A stretch of 64,000 nucleotides of DNA from Elusimicrobiota bacterium (lineage in GTDB: Bacteria > Elusimicrobiota > Elusimicrobia > UBA1565): contig JBAZVI010000007.1 in assembly GCA_041660925.1 (NCBI GenBank), forward strand, positions 62,001 through 126,000, written 5' to 3'. Positions within the stretch are counted from its first letter, which is position 1. Each line of letters starts with the position of its first letter. Under the pieces are notes generated by a model. That model had not been told where the DNA came from. It did not search any database and saw nothing but the letters and a program-made list of their open reading frames with translations. Below are positions 42,001 to 50,646 of the stretch, piece after piece. Made by a program: the position numbers and the translations under genes.

Positions 42001-43950
42001 GTGCACCCCCTATCCCCACTGCTGCTGGGGGCCTTCATGGCCCTCGGTCCGTTCTTCGCCCCCCCCGCGGCGGCGCAGGTCGTCTCCAAGCCGGCCCCTG
42101 CCCAGTCGGTCTCCGCCCCCGCGAACACTTCCATCGTCCCGGCCCCCGGCCTCCCCGTCCCGGGCGGCGACGTCCAGGCCGCGCTCGCGGTCTACGAGCA
42201 GAACATCTTCTGGGGCAAGGACCCCTTCTACGCCCTCTCCCTGCTGACGCTGGACCGGGGGCAGGAGGTCCAGGTCCACCTCCTCAAAACGGACCCCGAC
42301 CGCCTCGCGAAGCTCTTCCGCACCGCCGCCGAGCTCAAGGACCTCTACGGGCTGCTCAAAGCCCACGGAGAGCCGGGCCTGATGCGCGAAGCCCTCATCG
42401 TGCGCGCGGACTCGGAGCTCGCGAGCCGGCCGGCGAAGCTCTACCCCTGGGCCCGGAGATGGGCGCCCGAGGTCGACGCGAAGCTCCTCCTCGAGACCCT
42501 CTGCGATTGGTCCGCGCTCCAGCCCGCGCAGATCGCCTGGCTCAAGGAGCACCGCAACGACGAGGCCTCCTGGAAGGAGCTTTCCCTCGCAGAGCGCGGC
42601 GAGCGCATGGAGGCCTGGGGCGCCACGATCGCCGCGCAGGTCATGGCGACGGTGCCGAAGAGTTCCTCGGAGTACGACAAGCTGCGGGCCCTCGCGATGA
42701 CGGCCTGGAACTCGATCTCGAAGCGCGAGCGCGTCATCCTCAGCGAGCGGCTCATGCAGGCCAAGGCGGCGGCGGACTCGTTCACCGAAGCCGAGAAGAA
42801 GCTTCAGACCCTCAACGACCCGAAGCTGAAGGCCCTGCTCGACTCGGCGAAGGGCTCCGGCACGCTCGAGAACGCGCTCTCGAGCCTCGACCTGCTCTTC
42901 GACAACATGGGCGAGCGCCGCCAGGACCTGCAGTGGGCCGCTCCCGCGAAGCCGGAGGGGAAGCTCGATCCGAAGGACCGCGAGATCCTCTCGACGATGC
43001 TGCGCCAGGGCCTGCTCGACTACATCAAAGGGACCACCGCCGGAGACCGGCTCAACGAGTTCTACAAGACGGTCCCGCTCAAGCTCGTCGTCCAGGAGCT
43101 CGACATCAACTTCCTCGCCGCCTTCAACCCCGGCGACCAGACCATCCTCCTCAACGAACGCTCCATCAACGAACTCGCGCGCCTCGACGGCCGCTCCGCC
43201 AAAGACCTTCTCTGCGACTCGCGGGTCTTCGAGGCGGCCCTGAAGCTGCTCTCGCCCTGGCTCGTGCACGAGGGCATCCACCACCTGCAGTACGATTGGT
43301 CCCGCAAGAAGGGCTTGCCCTCCTTCAACGAACAGGACCACGAGATCGAGGCGATGTCCATGGACGCGCTCTTCACCCTGCAGAAGGCCGCCTCCGACCC
43401 CTCCTTCCGGAAGCTCCACGCGGAGAAGCAGAAGTTCTCCTCGCTGGCCCGCAACTCCATCCTCAAGGCCGAGACCCTCCGCCGCGACCCCGCGCGCTAC
43501 CGCGATATGGTGCGCTCGAGCTACTACCCCCACCTCTACTCCATCGAAGGGCAGTGCGTCGCCATCATGGACGGCAGCGTCGCCCCGCGCGAGCTCTTCC
43601 AGACGGAGCTCAAGCGCCGCGAGGCGCTCCCGAAGGCGGAACGCGAAGCCCTCGCGTCGTCCGGCGCGGTCTGGCCCTCCGGCCAGCTCACCCTCGAGCA
43701 GTTCAAGGCCGAACTCCGGAAGGTGAAGACCTCGCTGGTCCAATCCCAGCTCGCCCTCCTCGCTTCCAGAGACCGGGCGATGCCCTACATCTACGCGATG
43801 TGGCGCGAGCGCTACGAAGGAGTGAACTCCGAGGTGGAGAGCGAGCTCCAGCGCCTGCCCAAGCCGGGCGCCCCGCCCCCGCCGGCCAAGAAGAGAGAGC
43901 CGCCGCCGCCGATGCCGGTCGCCGGGAAGACTCCACCCAAAGGAACATGA
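42001..43950 (+). CDS. Secreted HEGxHH putative metallopeptidase
   Basis: 649 aa. Signal peptide (residues 1-25, PPAAAQ), a Pro/Ala linker, and a mostly helical body. WLVHEGIHHLQYDW (H423, E424, H427) is a zincin-type HExxH, and DHEIEAMSMDALF (E448/E450) 20-25 residues later could give the third ligand. The same HEGxHH...EIEAM arrangement occurs in the protein at 50647-52818. A Pro-rich tail ends it. The peptidase call rests on this motif only; substrate unknown. GTG start sits 6 nt from the -10. Confidence 0.6.
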   Translation: MHPLSPLLLGAFMALGPFFAPPAAAQVVSKPAPAQSVSAPANTSIVPAPGLPVPGGDVQAALAVYEQNIFWGKDPFYALSLLTLDRGQEVQVHLLKTDPDRLAKLFRTAAELKDLYGLLKAHGEPGLMREALIVRADSELASRPAKLYPWARRWAPEVDAKLLLETLCDWSALQPAQIAWLKEHRNDEASWKELSLAERGERMEAWGATIAAQVMATVPKSSSEYDKLRALAMTAWNSISKRERVILSERLMQAKAAADSFTEAEKKLQTLNDPKLKALLDSAKGSGTLENALSSLDLLFDNMGERRQDLQWAAPAKPEGKLDPKDREILSTMLRQGLLDYIKGTTAGDRLNEFYKTVPLKLVVQELDINFLAAFNPGDQTILLNERSINELARLDGRSAKDLLCDSRVFEAALKLLSPWLVHEGIHHLQYDWSRKKGLPSFNEQDHEIEAMSMDALFTLQKAASDPSFRKLHAEKQKFSSLARNSILKAETLRRDPARYRDMVRSSYYPHLYSIEGQCVAIMDGSVAPRELFQTELKRREALPKAEREALASSGAVWPSGQLTLEQFKAELRKVKTSLVQSQLALLASRDRAMPYIYAMWRERYEGVNSEVESELQRLPKPGAPPPPAKKREPPPPMPVAGKTPPKGT

Positions 43951-43951
43951 A

Positions 43952-44587
43952 ATGAAGATCCTCTCTTTCGCCCTCGCCCTGCTCCTCGCCCCTCTCCCGT
44001 CACACGGGAGAGGGGGCGGGGGTGAGGGGGGCGCAAGCCCCGCCGCCCGCGCCACGTCCAATCCGCCGAAGAAGGAGAAGCGCATGAACGCCCCCTCGAA
44101 GTCCACGGAACTCAAGGAGGCGCGCATGCGCTGCGAGACGCCCGCCGGCTGGCTCGAGAGCCGCGACGCCGCGTCCGACCAGCGCACGAAGACCGCCGGC
44201 CTCACCCTGCGCGAGCCGGGCGGCGGCGCCGCCCCGCGCCCCTTCATCCACCTGCGCTTCTACCCCGACGGCAACACCCTCTTCAAGGACGCCGCCGACT
44301 ACCTCGCGCGCCAGAGCGAACCCGCCATCGCCCCCATCGCCGGAGAGAAGACCGTCGCCTCCGCCGCCTCGGCCGGAGGGCTCAAGGGGCGACGCCTCCT
44401 GCGCGACACCTTCGCGCCGGCCTCCCCCACGGACATGTCCGCCGCGGAGATCCCGGTGAAGGAAGAGCTCGTCGTCCTCGAGCGCGCGGGCGGCTTCTAC
44501 GTGCTCGCGCTCACCGCGCGCAAGGGCGACTTCCCCCGCCTCCAGCCCGCCTTCCGCCGCCTCGTGGAGTCCTTCAAGCCGCTGTAG
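43952..44587 (+). CDS. Secreted protein of unknown function with palindrome in its signal peptide
   Basis: 211 aa. MKILSFALALLLAP starts a signal peptide that is then interrupted by PSHGRGGGGEGGASP, coded by a Y/R palindrome, before an AARA cleavage-like site. The mature part (TPAGWLESRDA..., ending FPRLQPAFRRLVESFKPL) has a PsbP/DUF1795-like outline. One base after the 649-aa gene stop, so co-transcribed. A strong terminator follows. Confidence 0.65.
   Translation: MKILSFALALLLAPLPSHGRGGGGEGGASPAARATSNPPKKEKRMNAPSKSTELKEARMRCETPAGWLESRDAASDQRTKTAGLTLREPGGGAAPRPFIHLRFYPDGNTLFKDAADYLARQSEPAIAPIAGEKTVASAASAGGLKGRRLLRDTFAPASPTDMSAAEIPVKEELVVLERAGGFYVLALTARKGDFPRLQPAFRRLVESFKPL
43989..44032. repeat. 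Y/R palindrome inside signal-peptide codons
   Basis: CCCCTCTCCC-GTCACAC-GGGAGAGGGG then GCGGGGGTGAGGGGG. Same arms and tail as the intergenic copy at 25211-25265. Read in frame it gives the Gly/Arg-rich block of the 211-aa protein. Confidence 0.7.
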
Positions 44588-44605
44588 GGATCCGCAGACG
44601 ACGCG

Positions 44606-44636
44606 GCGACCCCGCTTCACGCGGGGTCGCTTATTC
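44606..44636 (+). terminator. Terminator after the 211-aa gene
   Basis: 10-bp perfect stem GCGACCCCGC / GCGGGGTCGC, loop TTCAC, then TTATTC. Nineteen nt after the stop. Confidence 0.75.
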
Positions 44637-44649
44637 CCTGGCGGGCTTG

Positions 44650-44690
44650 CCCCCCTCCCTGCCCTCACCCCGCGGGGGGAGGCAGTAAGG
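44650..44690. repeat. Y/R palindrome with GGCAGTAAGG tail
   Basis: CCCCCCTCCCTGCC...CCGCGGGGGGAGGCAGTAAGG, third copy of the family seen at 20428-20448 and 24661-24706. It ends immediately before the first possible ATG of the next gene. Confidence 0.5.
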
Positions 44691-44726
44691 ATGAAAACAT
44701 CCTCTAAAAGATGGCATCATAAGAAC

Positions 44727-45398
44727 ATGAAGAACCTCCCCGTCCGCGTCCTCGCTCTCGCCGTCCGAGTGCTGCGACCGCCGCATAACGCCCGATTTGA
44801 AGGCCCGCGCCTGAGCCGAGCGCAAGGCGCGAGGAGCGAGGATAGCTTGAGCTATCTGAGCGACGAGCAACGCGGCGATCGGCCGGGAGCGGGCCTCCCC
44901 TTCCGCGATAGTTTCGCCGCCGCCGGCGGCGAAACTCCCCGGATAGGGGCCGGGCGCTTTTGGGCTGCGACTTCGTCGTTCGTCGCTCACATGCAGACAG
45001 CATGCTCGCTCCTCTCTCCTCGTCTCGCCTGGGCAAAATCGCCCGGCCAAATCGGACGCTATGCGGCGGTCGCAGCACTAACCGCCGCGCTCTCCGGCTG
45101 CGGCCTCCTCTACACGAACATCCACATGGCCCGCACCTGGCGCGCGGCGACGCCGGCCGACGTGAAGTCCGCTCCGAGCGACAAGACCGTGACCGGCCAG
45201 GCCTGCGCCCGCTCCGTCCTCTTCCTCTTCGCCTGGGGCGACGCCGGCTACGCGGCCGCCTCCCGCGACGCGCTCAAGGGCGAGCCCGCCAACGCCCTGC
45301 TCTACGACGTGAAGGTGGACCGCACGGGCCAGGCCTACGTCCTCGGCCTCTACGCGAAGACCTGCGTCCAGCTCACCGGACGGGTCGCCCTGCAGTGA
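44727..45398 (+). CDS. TRL-like lipoprotein with a 104-codon palindromic insertion in its signal peptide
   Basis: 223 aa as read. MKNLPVRVLALAV begins a lipoprotein signal peptide; it is then broken by ~104 codons of a palindromic element and resumes as ALTAALSGCGLLYTN with a good lipobox. The mature part (KTVTGQACARSVLFLFAWGDAGYAAASRDAL...) matches the TRL-like family. Without the insert the protein would be ~119 aa. ATG at 44991, inside the element, would give a shorter product whose hydrophobic stretch YAAVAALTAALSGC is a plausible new signal. Start at 44691 is also possible. Confidence 0.65.
   Translation: MKNLPVRVLALAVRVLRPPHNARFEGPRLSRAQGARSEDSLSYLSDEQRGDRPGAGLPFRDSFAAAGGETPRIGAGRFWAATSSFVAHMQTACSLLSPRLAWAKSPGQIGRYAAVAALTAALSGCGLLYTNIHMARTWRAATPADVKSAPSDKTVTGQACARSVLFLFAWGDAGYAAASRDALKGEPANALLYDVKVDRTGQAYVLGLYAKTCVQLTGRVALQ
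44768..45079. mobile_element. 312-bp palindromic element with 32-bp TIRs, in frame in the TRL-like gene
   Basis: Left end 44768-44799 and right end 45048-45079 are inverted repeats with two mismatches (outermost AGTGCTGCGACCGCCGCAT). The two halves are inverted copies of one unit: TIR, then GAGGAGCGAG-hairpin-TGAGCGACGA. The left hairpin is GATAGC-TTGA-GCTATC, the right CATGC-AGACA-GCATG. A central 11-bp hairpin (GTTTCGCCGCC) divides them. 312 nt is 104 codons with no stop in the host frame. No transposase and no clear target duplication. Confidence 0.8.
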
Positions 45399-46117
45399 CC
45401 CTTAGAGCACCTAAAATAGCCTGGGGCGGCCTTGGCGGGGCCGAGTTTGGCCCGAATGCGCGGCGTCCGCGGCGCGGGCATACCCGAAGGTATGTACGCG
45501 CCGCGGCAACAACGCAGGCGGACCGAAATCGGCCCCGCCCGAAGGGAAACCCCGATATAGGGCCGATACCATTGTTGGGCCGCCGGGTACATAGCGCTGC
45601 GGCTATGCCCCCGGCGTCCCGCCGCGGTCTCGACCCCATCTCGGGGTTTCCAAGGCCACCCCAGGCTATTTTAGGTGCTCTTATCCTCGCGCTGCTGCTC
45701 GCGCTCGCGCCCGCGGCCCGCGCGCAGTCGATGTCGGAGGAGGAGGGCTCCGCCGACTGGGGCCTCGTCTCCGCCGGAACCATCGTCCTCTTCTACGACA
45801 CCAAAGGCGCCGCCGCCTACGTGGCGATGACGCGCCGCGAACTGCCCGCCGACGCCGAGCTCATCGGCGGCGAGGTCTACGGCCGCGGCTGCCAGTACAG
45901 TCTCTCCATCCCGCTCGGCTCGCCGCTCAACCGCTCCTCGCAGTCGGTCTCGGCCGCCCGCGGACGCGCCGGCTACGGCAAGGCCCTCGACGAGATCCGC
46001 CTCCGCAACCCCGGCCTGCGCGGGATCTGGGACGTGAAGCTCGACGACCACACCCTCAGCCTCCTGGGCTTCTTCCGCCGCGTCTGCACCGAGGTGACCG
46101 CTCGAGGGTTCCGTTAA
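45395..46117 (+). CDS. TRL-like secreted paralogue with a 93-codon palindromic insertion at its N-terminus
   Basis: 240 aa from GTG, which overlaps the stop of the previous gene (GTGA). The first codons GTG ACC CT are followed by the element; after it the frame reads LILALLLALAPAARA, a signal peptide core, then a mature domain (VYGRGCQYSLSIPLGS..., SAARGRAGYGKALDEIR, GIWDVKLDDHTLSLLGFFRRVC) that resembles the upstream TRL-like protein. Removing the element and one TTA restores M-T-L-I-L-A-L-L-L-A, a normal 147-aa secreted protein. ATG at 45605, within the element, gives MPPASRRGLDPISGF... followed by the hydrophobic core. Confidence 0.65.
   Translation: MTLRAPKIAWGGLGGAEFGPNARRPRRGHTRRYVRAAATTQADRNRPRPKGNPDIGPIPLLGRRVHSAAAMPPASRRGLDPISGFPRPPQAILGALILALLLALAPAARAQSMSEEEGSADWGLVSAGTIVLFYDTKGAAAYVAMTRRELPADAELIGGEVYGRGCQYSLSIPLGSPLNRSSQSVSAARGRAGYGKALDEIRLRNPGLRGIWDVKLDDHTLSLLGFFRRVCTEVTARGFR
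45405..45680. mobile_element. 276-bp palindromic element with 31-bp TIRs and TTA duplication, in frame
   Basis: Ends 45405-45435 and 45650-45680 are inverted repeats with one mismatch (outermost GAGCACCTAAAATAGCCTGG). TTA flanks both sides (45402-45404 and 45681-45683), consistent with a 3-bp target duplication. Each half carries a hairpin core GGGCATA...TATGTAC with GC-rich arms followed by CAACAA; an 11-bp inner pair (GGAAACCCCGA) nests inside. 276 plus 3 nt is 93 codons, no stop in the host frame. Confidence 0.85.
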
Positions 46118-46328
46118 TCCTCACTGTCCCCCCTCTCGAGAGTTCGCACTATCAGATTTCCTTGCCGCGTGCGATCGCGGCACTATCAGAGCCGGGGTGC
46201 CGCCGCGGCAGGGGGGGTAGAGCTTCCGTTCTGAGTTCTGCCCTGACGGTCTGGCCGAAACAGGTCTGAACTTCATACAATGAGTCCGTGAGCGGGGGAC
46301 GGACGCCGGCCCGCCTCCAGGAGAACCG
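46118..46328. other. 211-bp gap with promoter and short repeats
   Basis: Holds two copies of GCACTATCAGA (about 46146 and 46190), a dyad TGCCGCG-TGCGAT-CGCGGCA between them, and a TACAAT -10-like box (about 46276-46281) roughly 48 nt before the next ATG. No coding frame looks real. Confidence 0.45.
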
Positions 46329-47120
46329 ATGCCCAACCGCAAGACCCGCCTCTACATGACCGTGCACCCCACCAACGCCCTGGTCGCCTCCCAGCTCGAC
46401 CCGGCGCAGTTCGGAGAGCACTACACCATCGGCAGCGCGAAGCACCACGAAGGGAAGGTGCTCTTCACGGAGCTCGACCCGACCTTCCGGGACCCCTATT
46501 TCAACATCGACCACTACCTCGCGCAGACCAAGCCCCATCCGGACGGCAGCCCCAAGAAGACGAAGTACATCTGCTCCTACGGCGTGCTCGAGCACGTCAA
46601 GCTCTCCGCCATCAAGAGCCTCTACCTCGTCACGGTCAACGGCAAGGTCCTTGAGCTCAAGAGCAAGGCCTACAGCGCGCAGAACGAGCCCGGCCTCGTG
46701 CGCATCTATCAGGAGATCACCCCGCTCGCGAACCTGGTCGCCTCCAACCTCGACCAGCGCTCCTTCGGCGGCTACATCACCGGCGGCACGCGCTCGAAGG
46801 GCGCCCCGAAGGTCTGCTTCACGCAGTACGACTTCGACGTGGCGGCCTTCCTGAAGACGGTGAAGCACGGCCACATCAAGCACTCCCCCATCCCGGATAC
46901 GAACCTCAACCGCCTCCTGGATTACGTCACGGAGCTCGAGCGCCAGCCCGACAAGAAGACGAAGACCCTCAACCTCAACTCGACGCTCCCCAAGGTCTCC
47001 TACAAGCTCATCCGCCACGGCTTCTGGTTCGCCGGGCCCGACGAGTTCGTGTTCTTCCCGATGCCGACGCTCAAGCAGCTCGAGCACGACCACTACGAGT
47101 GGTGGCGCTTCGCCCATTAA
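46329..47120 (+). CDS. Protein of unknown function with two internal repeats
   Basis: 263 aa, no signal peptide, basic/aromatic. The N-terminal half (NALVASQLDPAQFGEHYTIG ... KVLFTELD) is echoed in the second half (ANLVASNLDQRSFGGYITGG ... KVCFTQYD), so the gene arose by duplication. AGGAG precedes the ATG. Followed by a strong bidirectional terminator. I do not recognise the family; His and Tyr are frequent but no catalytic motif stands out. Confidence 0.75.
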   Translation: MPNRKTRLYMTVHPTNALVASQLDPAQFGEHYTIGSAKHHEGKVLFTELDPTFRDPYFNIDHYLAQTKPHPDGSPKKTKYICSYGVLEHVKLSAIKSLYLVTVNGKVLELKSKAYSAQNEPGLVRIYQEITPLANLVASNLDQRSFGGYITGGTRSKGAPKVCFTQYDFDVAAFLKTVKHGHIKHSPIPDTNLNRLLDYVTELERQPDKKTKTLNLNSTLPKVSYKLIRHGFWFAGPDEFVFFPMPTLKQLEHDHYEWWRFAH

Positions 47121-47131
47121 GTTCGGGCACA

Positions 47132-47173
47132 GAAAAAGAAGAGGCCCCCTGGAGACAGGGGGCCTCTTCTTTT
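47132..47173. terminator. Bidirectional terminator
   Basis: 19-bp perfect stem (AAAAAGAAGAGGCCCCCTG and its complement) with a GAGA loop and T-runs on both strands, between convergent genes. Confidence 0.92.
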
Positions 47174-47182
47174 TCAGGCGTT

Positions 47183-47821
47183 CTACTTCTTAGGGGCTTT
47201 CTTGCGGTCGAGGACGGTCTCGGCGCTCCGCCCGTCGAGGACGAGGGTCCTCTCCGTCTCCTCCGCCACCCACAGCGCGCGGCCGTAGAGGGCGTCGGGC
47301 AGCGGCATCGCGGCCTTGAAGGGGTCGTCGCGCTCGACGCCGAGGCCGGCGCACTTCGCGTCGAGGGGACGGAAGAGCGCGGCCAGGAAGCGTCCGTCGC
47401 GCCCGGGGGCCAGACCGTACTCGCGCAGACGCGCCTCGAGGGGCTTGCGCTCGGCGAACGGAGTCTCGAGGGCTCCGCAATGGGAGCCCGCGCCGGTCGC
47501 GGAGCTGTAGCGGCCCGCGCCTTCCCCCTGCGCCCGGGCCGGGAGACGGCGCACGCGCGCGGCCTTCCCCGCCTCGAGCTCGACGCTGACCGCGGCCCCG
47601 ACGTCCGGCCCGGAGAAGTCGAAGCGCCAGGACTCGCGGCTTTTCGCGTCCGCCGGCAGGCGCGTCGCGACCGCGTAGAGCACGGGCTTCGGGATCAGGA
47701 CGGCGGCCTCGCGCCGGGCCCTCTCGAGGAGCTCGGCCCCGGTCGGAGCGGCTTTGCCCTTCGCCGCGGGCGCCTGTGCGGCGGCCGTGAACGCCATCGC
47801 GAATGCGAGAACGAGCTTCAT
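47183..47821 (-). CDS. Secreted protein, unknown
   Basis: 212 aa. Signal peptide MKLVLAFAMAFTAAAQAPA, then a soluble domain with two Cys (SHCGAL, DAKCAGL) that could pair, ending in a Lys-rich tail. The ATG overlaps the recR stop by ATGA, which is odd for an exported protein and suggests simple read-through expression. No family recognised. Confidence 0.6.
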   Translation of the reverse strand: MKLVLAFAMAFTAAAQAPAAKGKAAPTGAELLERARREAAVLIPKPVLYAVATRLPADAKSRESWRFDFSGPDVGAAVSVELEAGKAARVRRLPARAQGEGAGRYSSATGAGSHCGALETPFAERKPLEARLREYGLAPGRDGRFLAALFRPLDAKCAGLGVERDDPFKAAMPLPDALYGRALWVAEETERTLVLDGRSAETVLDRKKAPKK

Positions 47822-48408
47822 GGCAATTCTCTCCGGCTGACGAGGGCGTGCGAGAGCGTCCCCTCGTCCATGTAGTCGAGGTCTCCCCCGAGCGGCACGC
47901 CCTGGGCGATGCGGGAGACCTTCACGGGGAAGGGCTTGAGGAGCTGGCGCAGGTAGAGCGCGGTGGCCTCGCCCTCGGTGTCGGGGTCGGTGGCGAGGAT
48001 GACCTCGCGCACGCCGCCCGCCTTCACCCGGTCGATGAGTTCGGCGACGCGCAGGGACTCCGGGCCGATCCCCGAGAGCGGCGCGAGCTGGCCGTGCAGG
48101 ACGTGGTAGAGCCCGGCGAAGGAGCGCGAGCGCTCGAGCGCGGTGACGTCGGCGGGCTGCTCGACGACGCAGAGGATGGAGCGGTCGCGCGCCGGATCTT
48201 CGCAGAGCGCGCAGCGCTCGTTCTCGGTGTAGTTCATGCAGTCGGCGCAGGCGTGCACGCGCGACTTGGCCTCGCGCAGCGCGTCGGAGAGGGCTTCGAC
48301 CTCGGAGAGCGGGGAGCGGATGACGTGGATGGCGAGGCGCTCGGCCTGCTTGGGGCCCACGCCGGGCAGCCGCCGCAGCGCCCCCACCAGCCGGTCGAAG
48401 CTCTTCAC
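47818..48408 (-). CDS. recR: Recombination protein RecR
   Basis: 196 aa. HhH segment (LPGVGPKQAERLAIHVI), C4 zinc finger (CADCMNYTENERCALC) and Toprim domain (VVEQPADVTALERS ... VILATDPDTEGEATALYL). Works with RecF/RecO in gap repair. GTG start, 3 nt after dnaX; dnaX-recR is a widespread pair, here without ybaB between them. Confidence 0.96.
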   Translation of the reverse strand: MKSFDRLVGALRRLPGVGPKQAERLAIHVIRSPLSEVEALSDALREAKSRVHACADCMNYTENERCALCEDPARDRSILCVVEQPADVTALERSRSFAGLYHVLHGQLAPLSGIGPESLRVAELIDRVKAGGVREVILATDPDTEGEATALYLRQLLKPFPVKVSRIAQGVPLGGDLDYMDEGTLSHALVSRRELP

Positions 48409-48411
48409 GGG

Positions 48412-50136
<1,725 letters not shown>

Positions 50137-50151
50137 GGGGATAGAATATCA
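50137..50151 (-). promoter_or_regulatory. Extended -10 of a leaderless dnaX promoter
   Basis: On the minus strand TGATATTCT (TATTCT is the complement of 50143-50148) is followed by ATCCCC and the GTG start. Confidence 0.6.
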
Positions 50152-50211
50152 AACTTACCCGGACTCCGTGACCGAAGCCCCGGACGATCGGGGCGGCGAG
50201 CCGGGGCCCTC

Positions 50212-50598
50212 TTACCTCTGGGCGGCGAGGACCTCCTTGGTCTCGACGTCCTCGATCATGAACACCTTGCGGCTGCCGTAGCGGGCGTCCTCGACCTCGC
50301 CGGCCTTCAGACGGTAGCGGTGCCCGGCCGAGCAGACGAAGGAGATGCTCACGGCCTCGTGCGCGGTCCAGAGCGTCGTATGGCGGCCGGGCGCGAGCTC
50401 GGCGAGCCCTTCCTCGGCGAGGAGTCCTCCGCGCGCCTTGGGCGGCGCGCCGTCGACCGCCTGCAGGGGGTTGCGTCCGGCTCCCTCGAGGATGCAGACG
50501 TCGGCGGCCGGGGTCCCGGAGCCGGCGAGCTTGAGCTCGGCGCAGCCGGCGAGGAGAGCGAGGGAGACGATCAGAAGGGCGCGGGGCATGGGCTTCAT
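50212..50598 (-). CDS. Small lipoprotein, unknown
   Basis: 128 aa. MKPMPRALLIVSLALLAGC is a clear lipoprotein signal with lipobox LAGC (C19). The mature part has a second and third Cys (VCILEG, VCSAGH) and beta-rich sequence (HRYRLKAGEVEDARYGSRKVFMIEDVETKEV). Stands alone between dnaX and the large HEGxHH gene. No family recognised. Confidence 0.7.
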   Translation of the reverse strand: MKPMPRALLIVSLALLAGCAELKLAGSGTPAADVCILEGAGRNPLQAVDGAPPKARGGLLAEEGLAELAPGRHTTLWTAHEAVSISFVCSAGHRYRLKAGEVEDARYGSRKVFMIEDVETKEVLAAQR

Positions 50599-50646
50599 CG
50601 GAAAACCTCCGTCATGGAGGAATGATAGACCCGCGCGCGGCGTCCG

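Noticed and set aside
45405..45680. Element as a structured small RNA or attenuator
   Set aside because: Strong folding exists, but near-identical ends plus TTA duplication and reconstruction of the interrupted start codon favour an inserted element.
44727..46117. The two insert-bearing TRL-like genes as simple pseudogenes
   Set aside because: Both inserts are exact multiples of three with no stop, and the downstream domains are intact. Decay is still possible but the frames argue against it.
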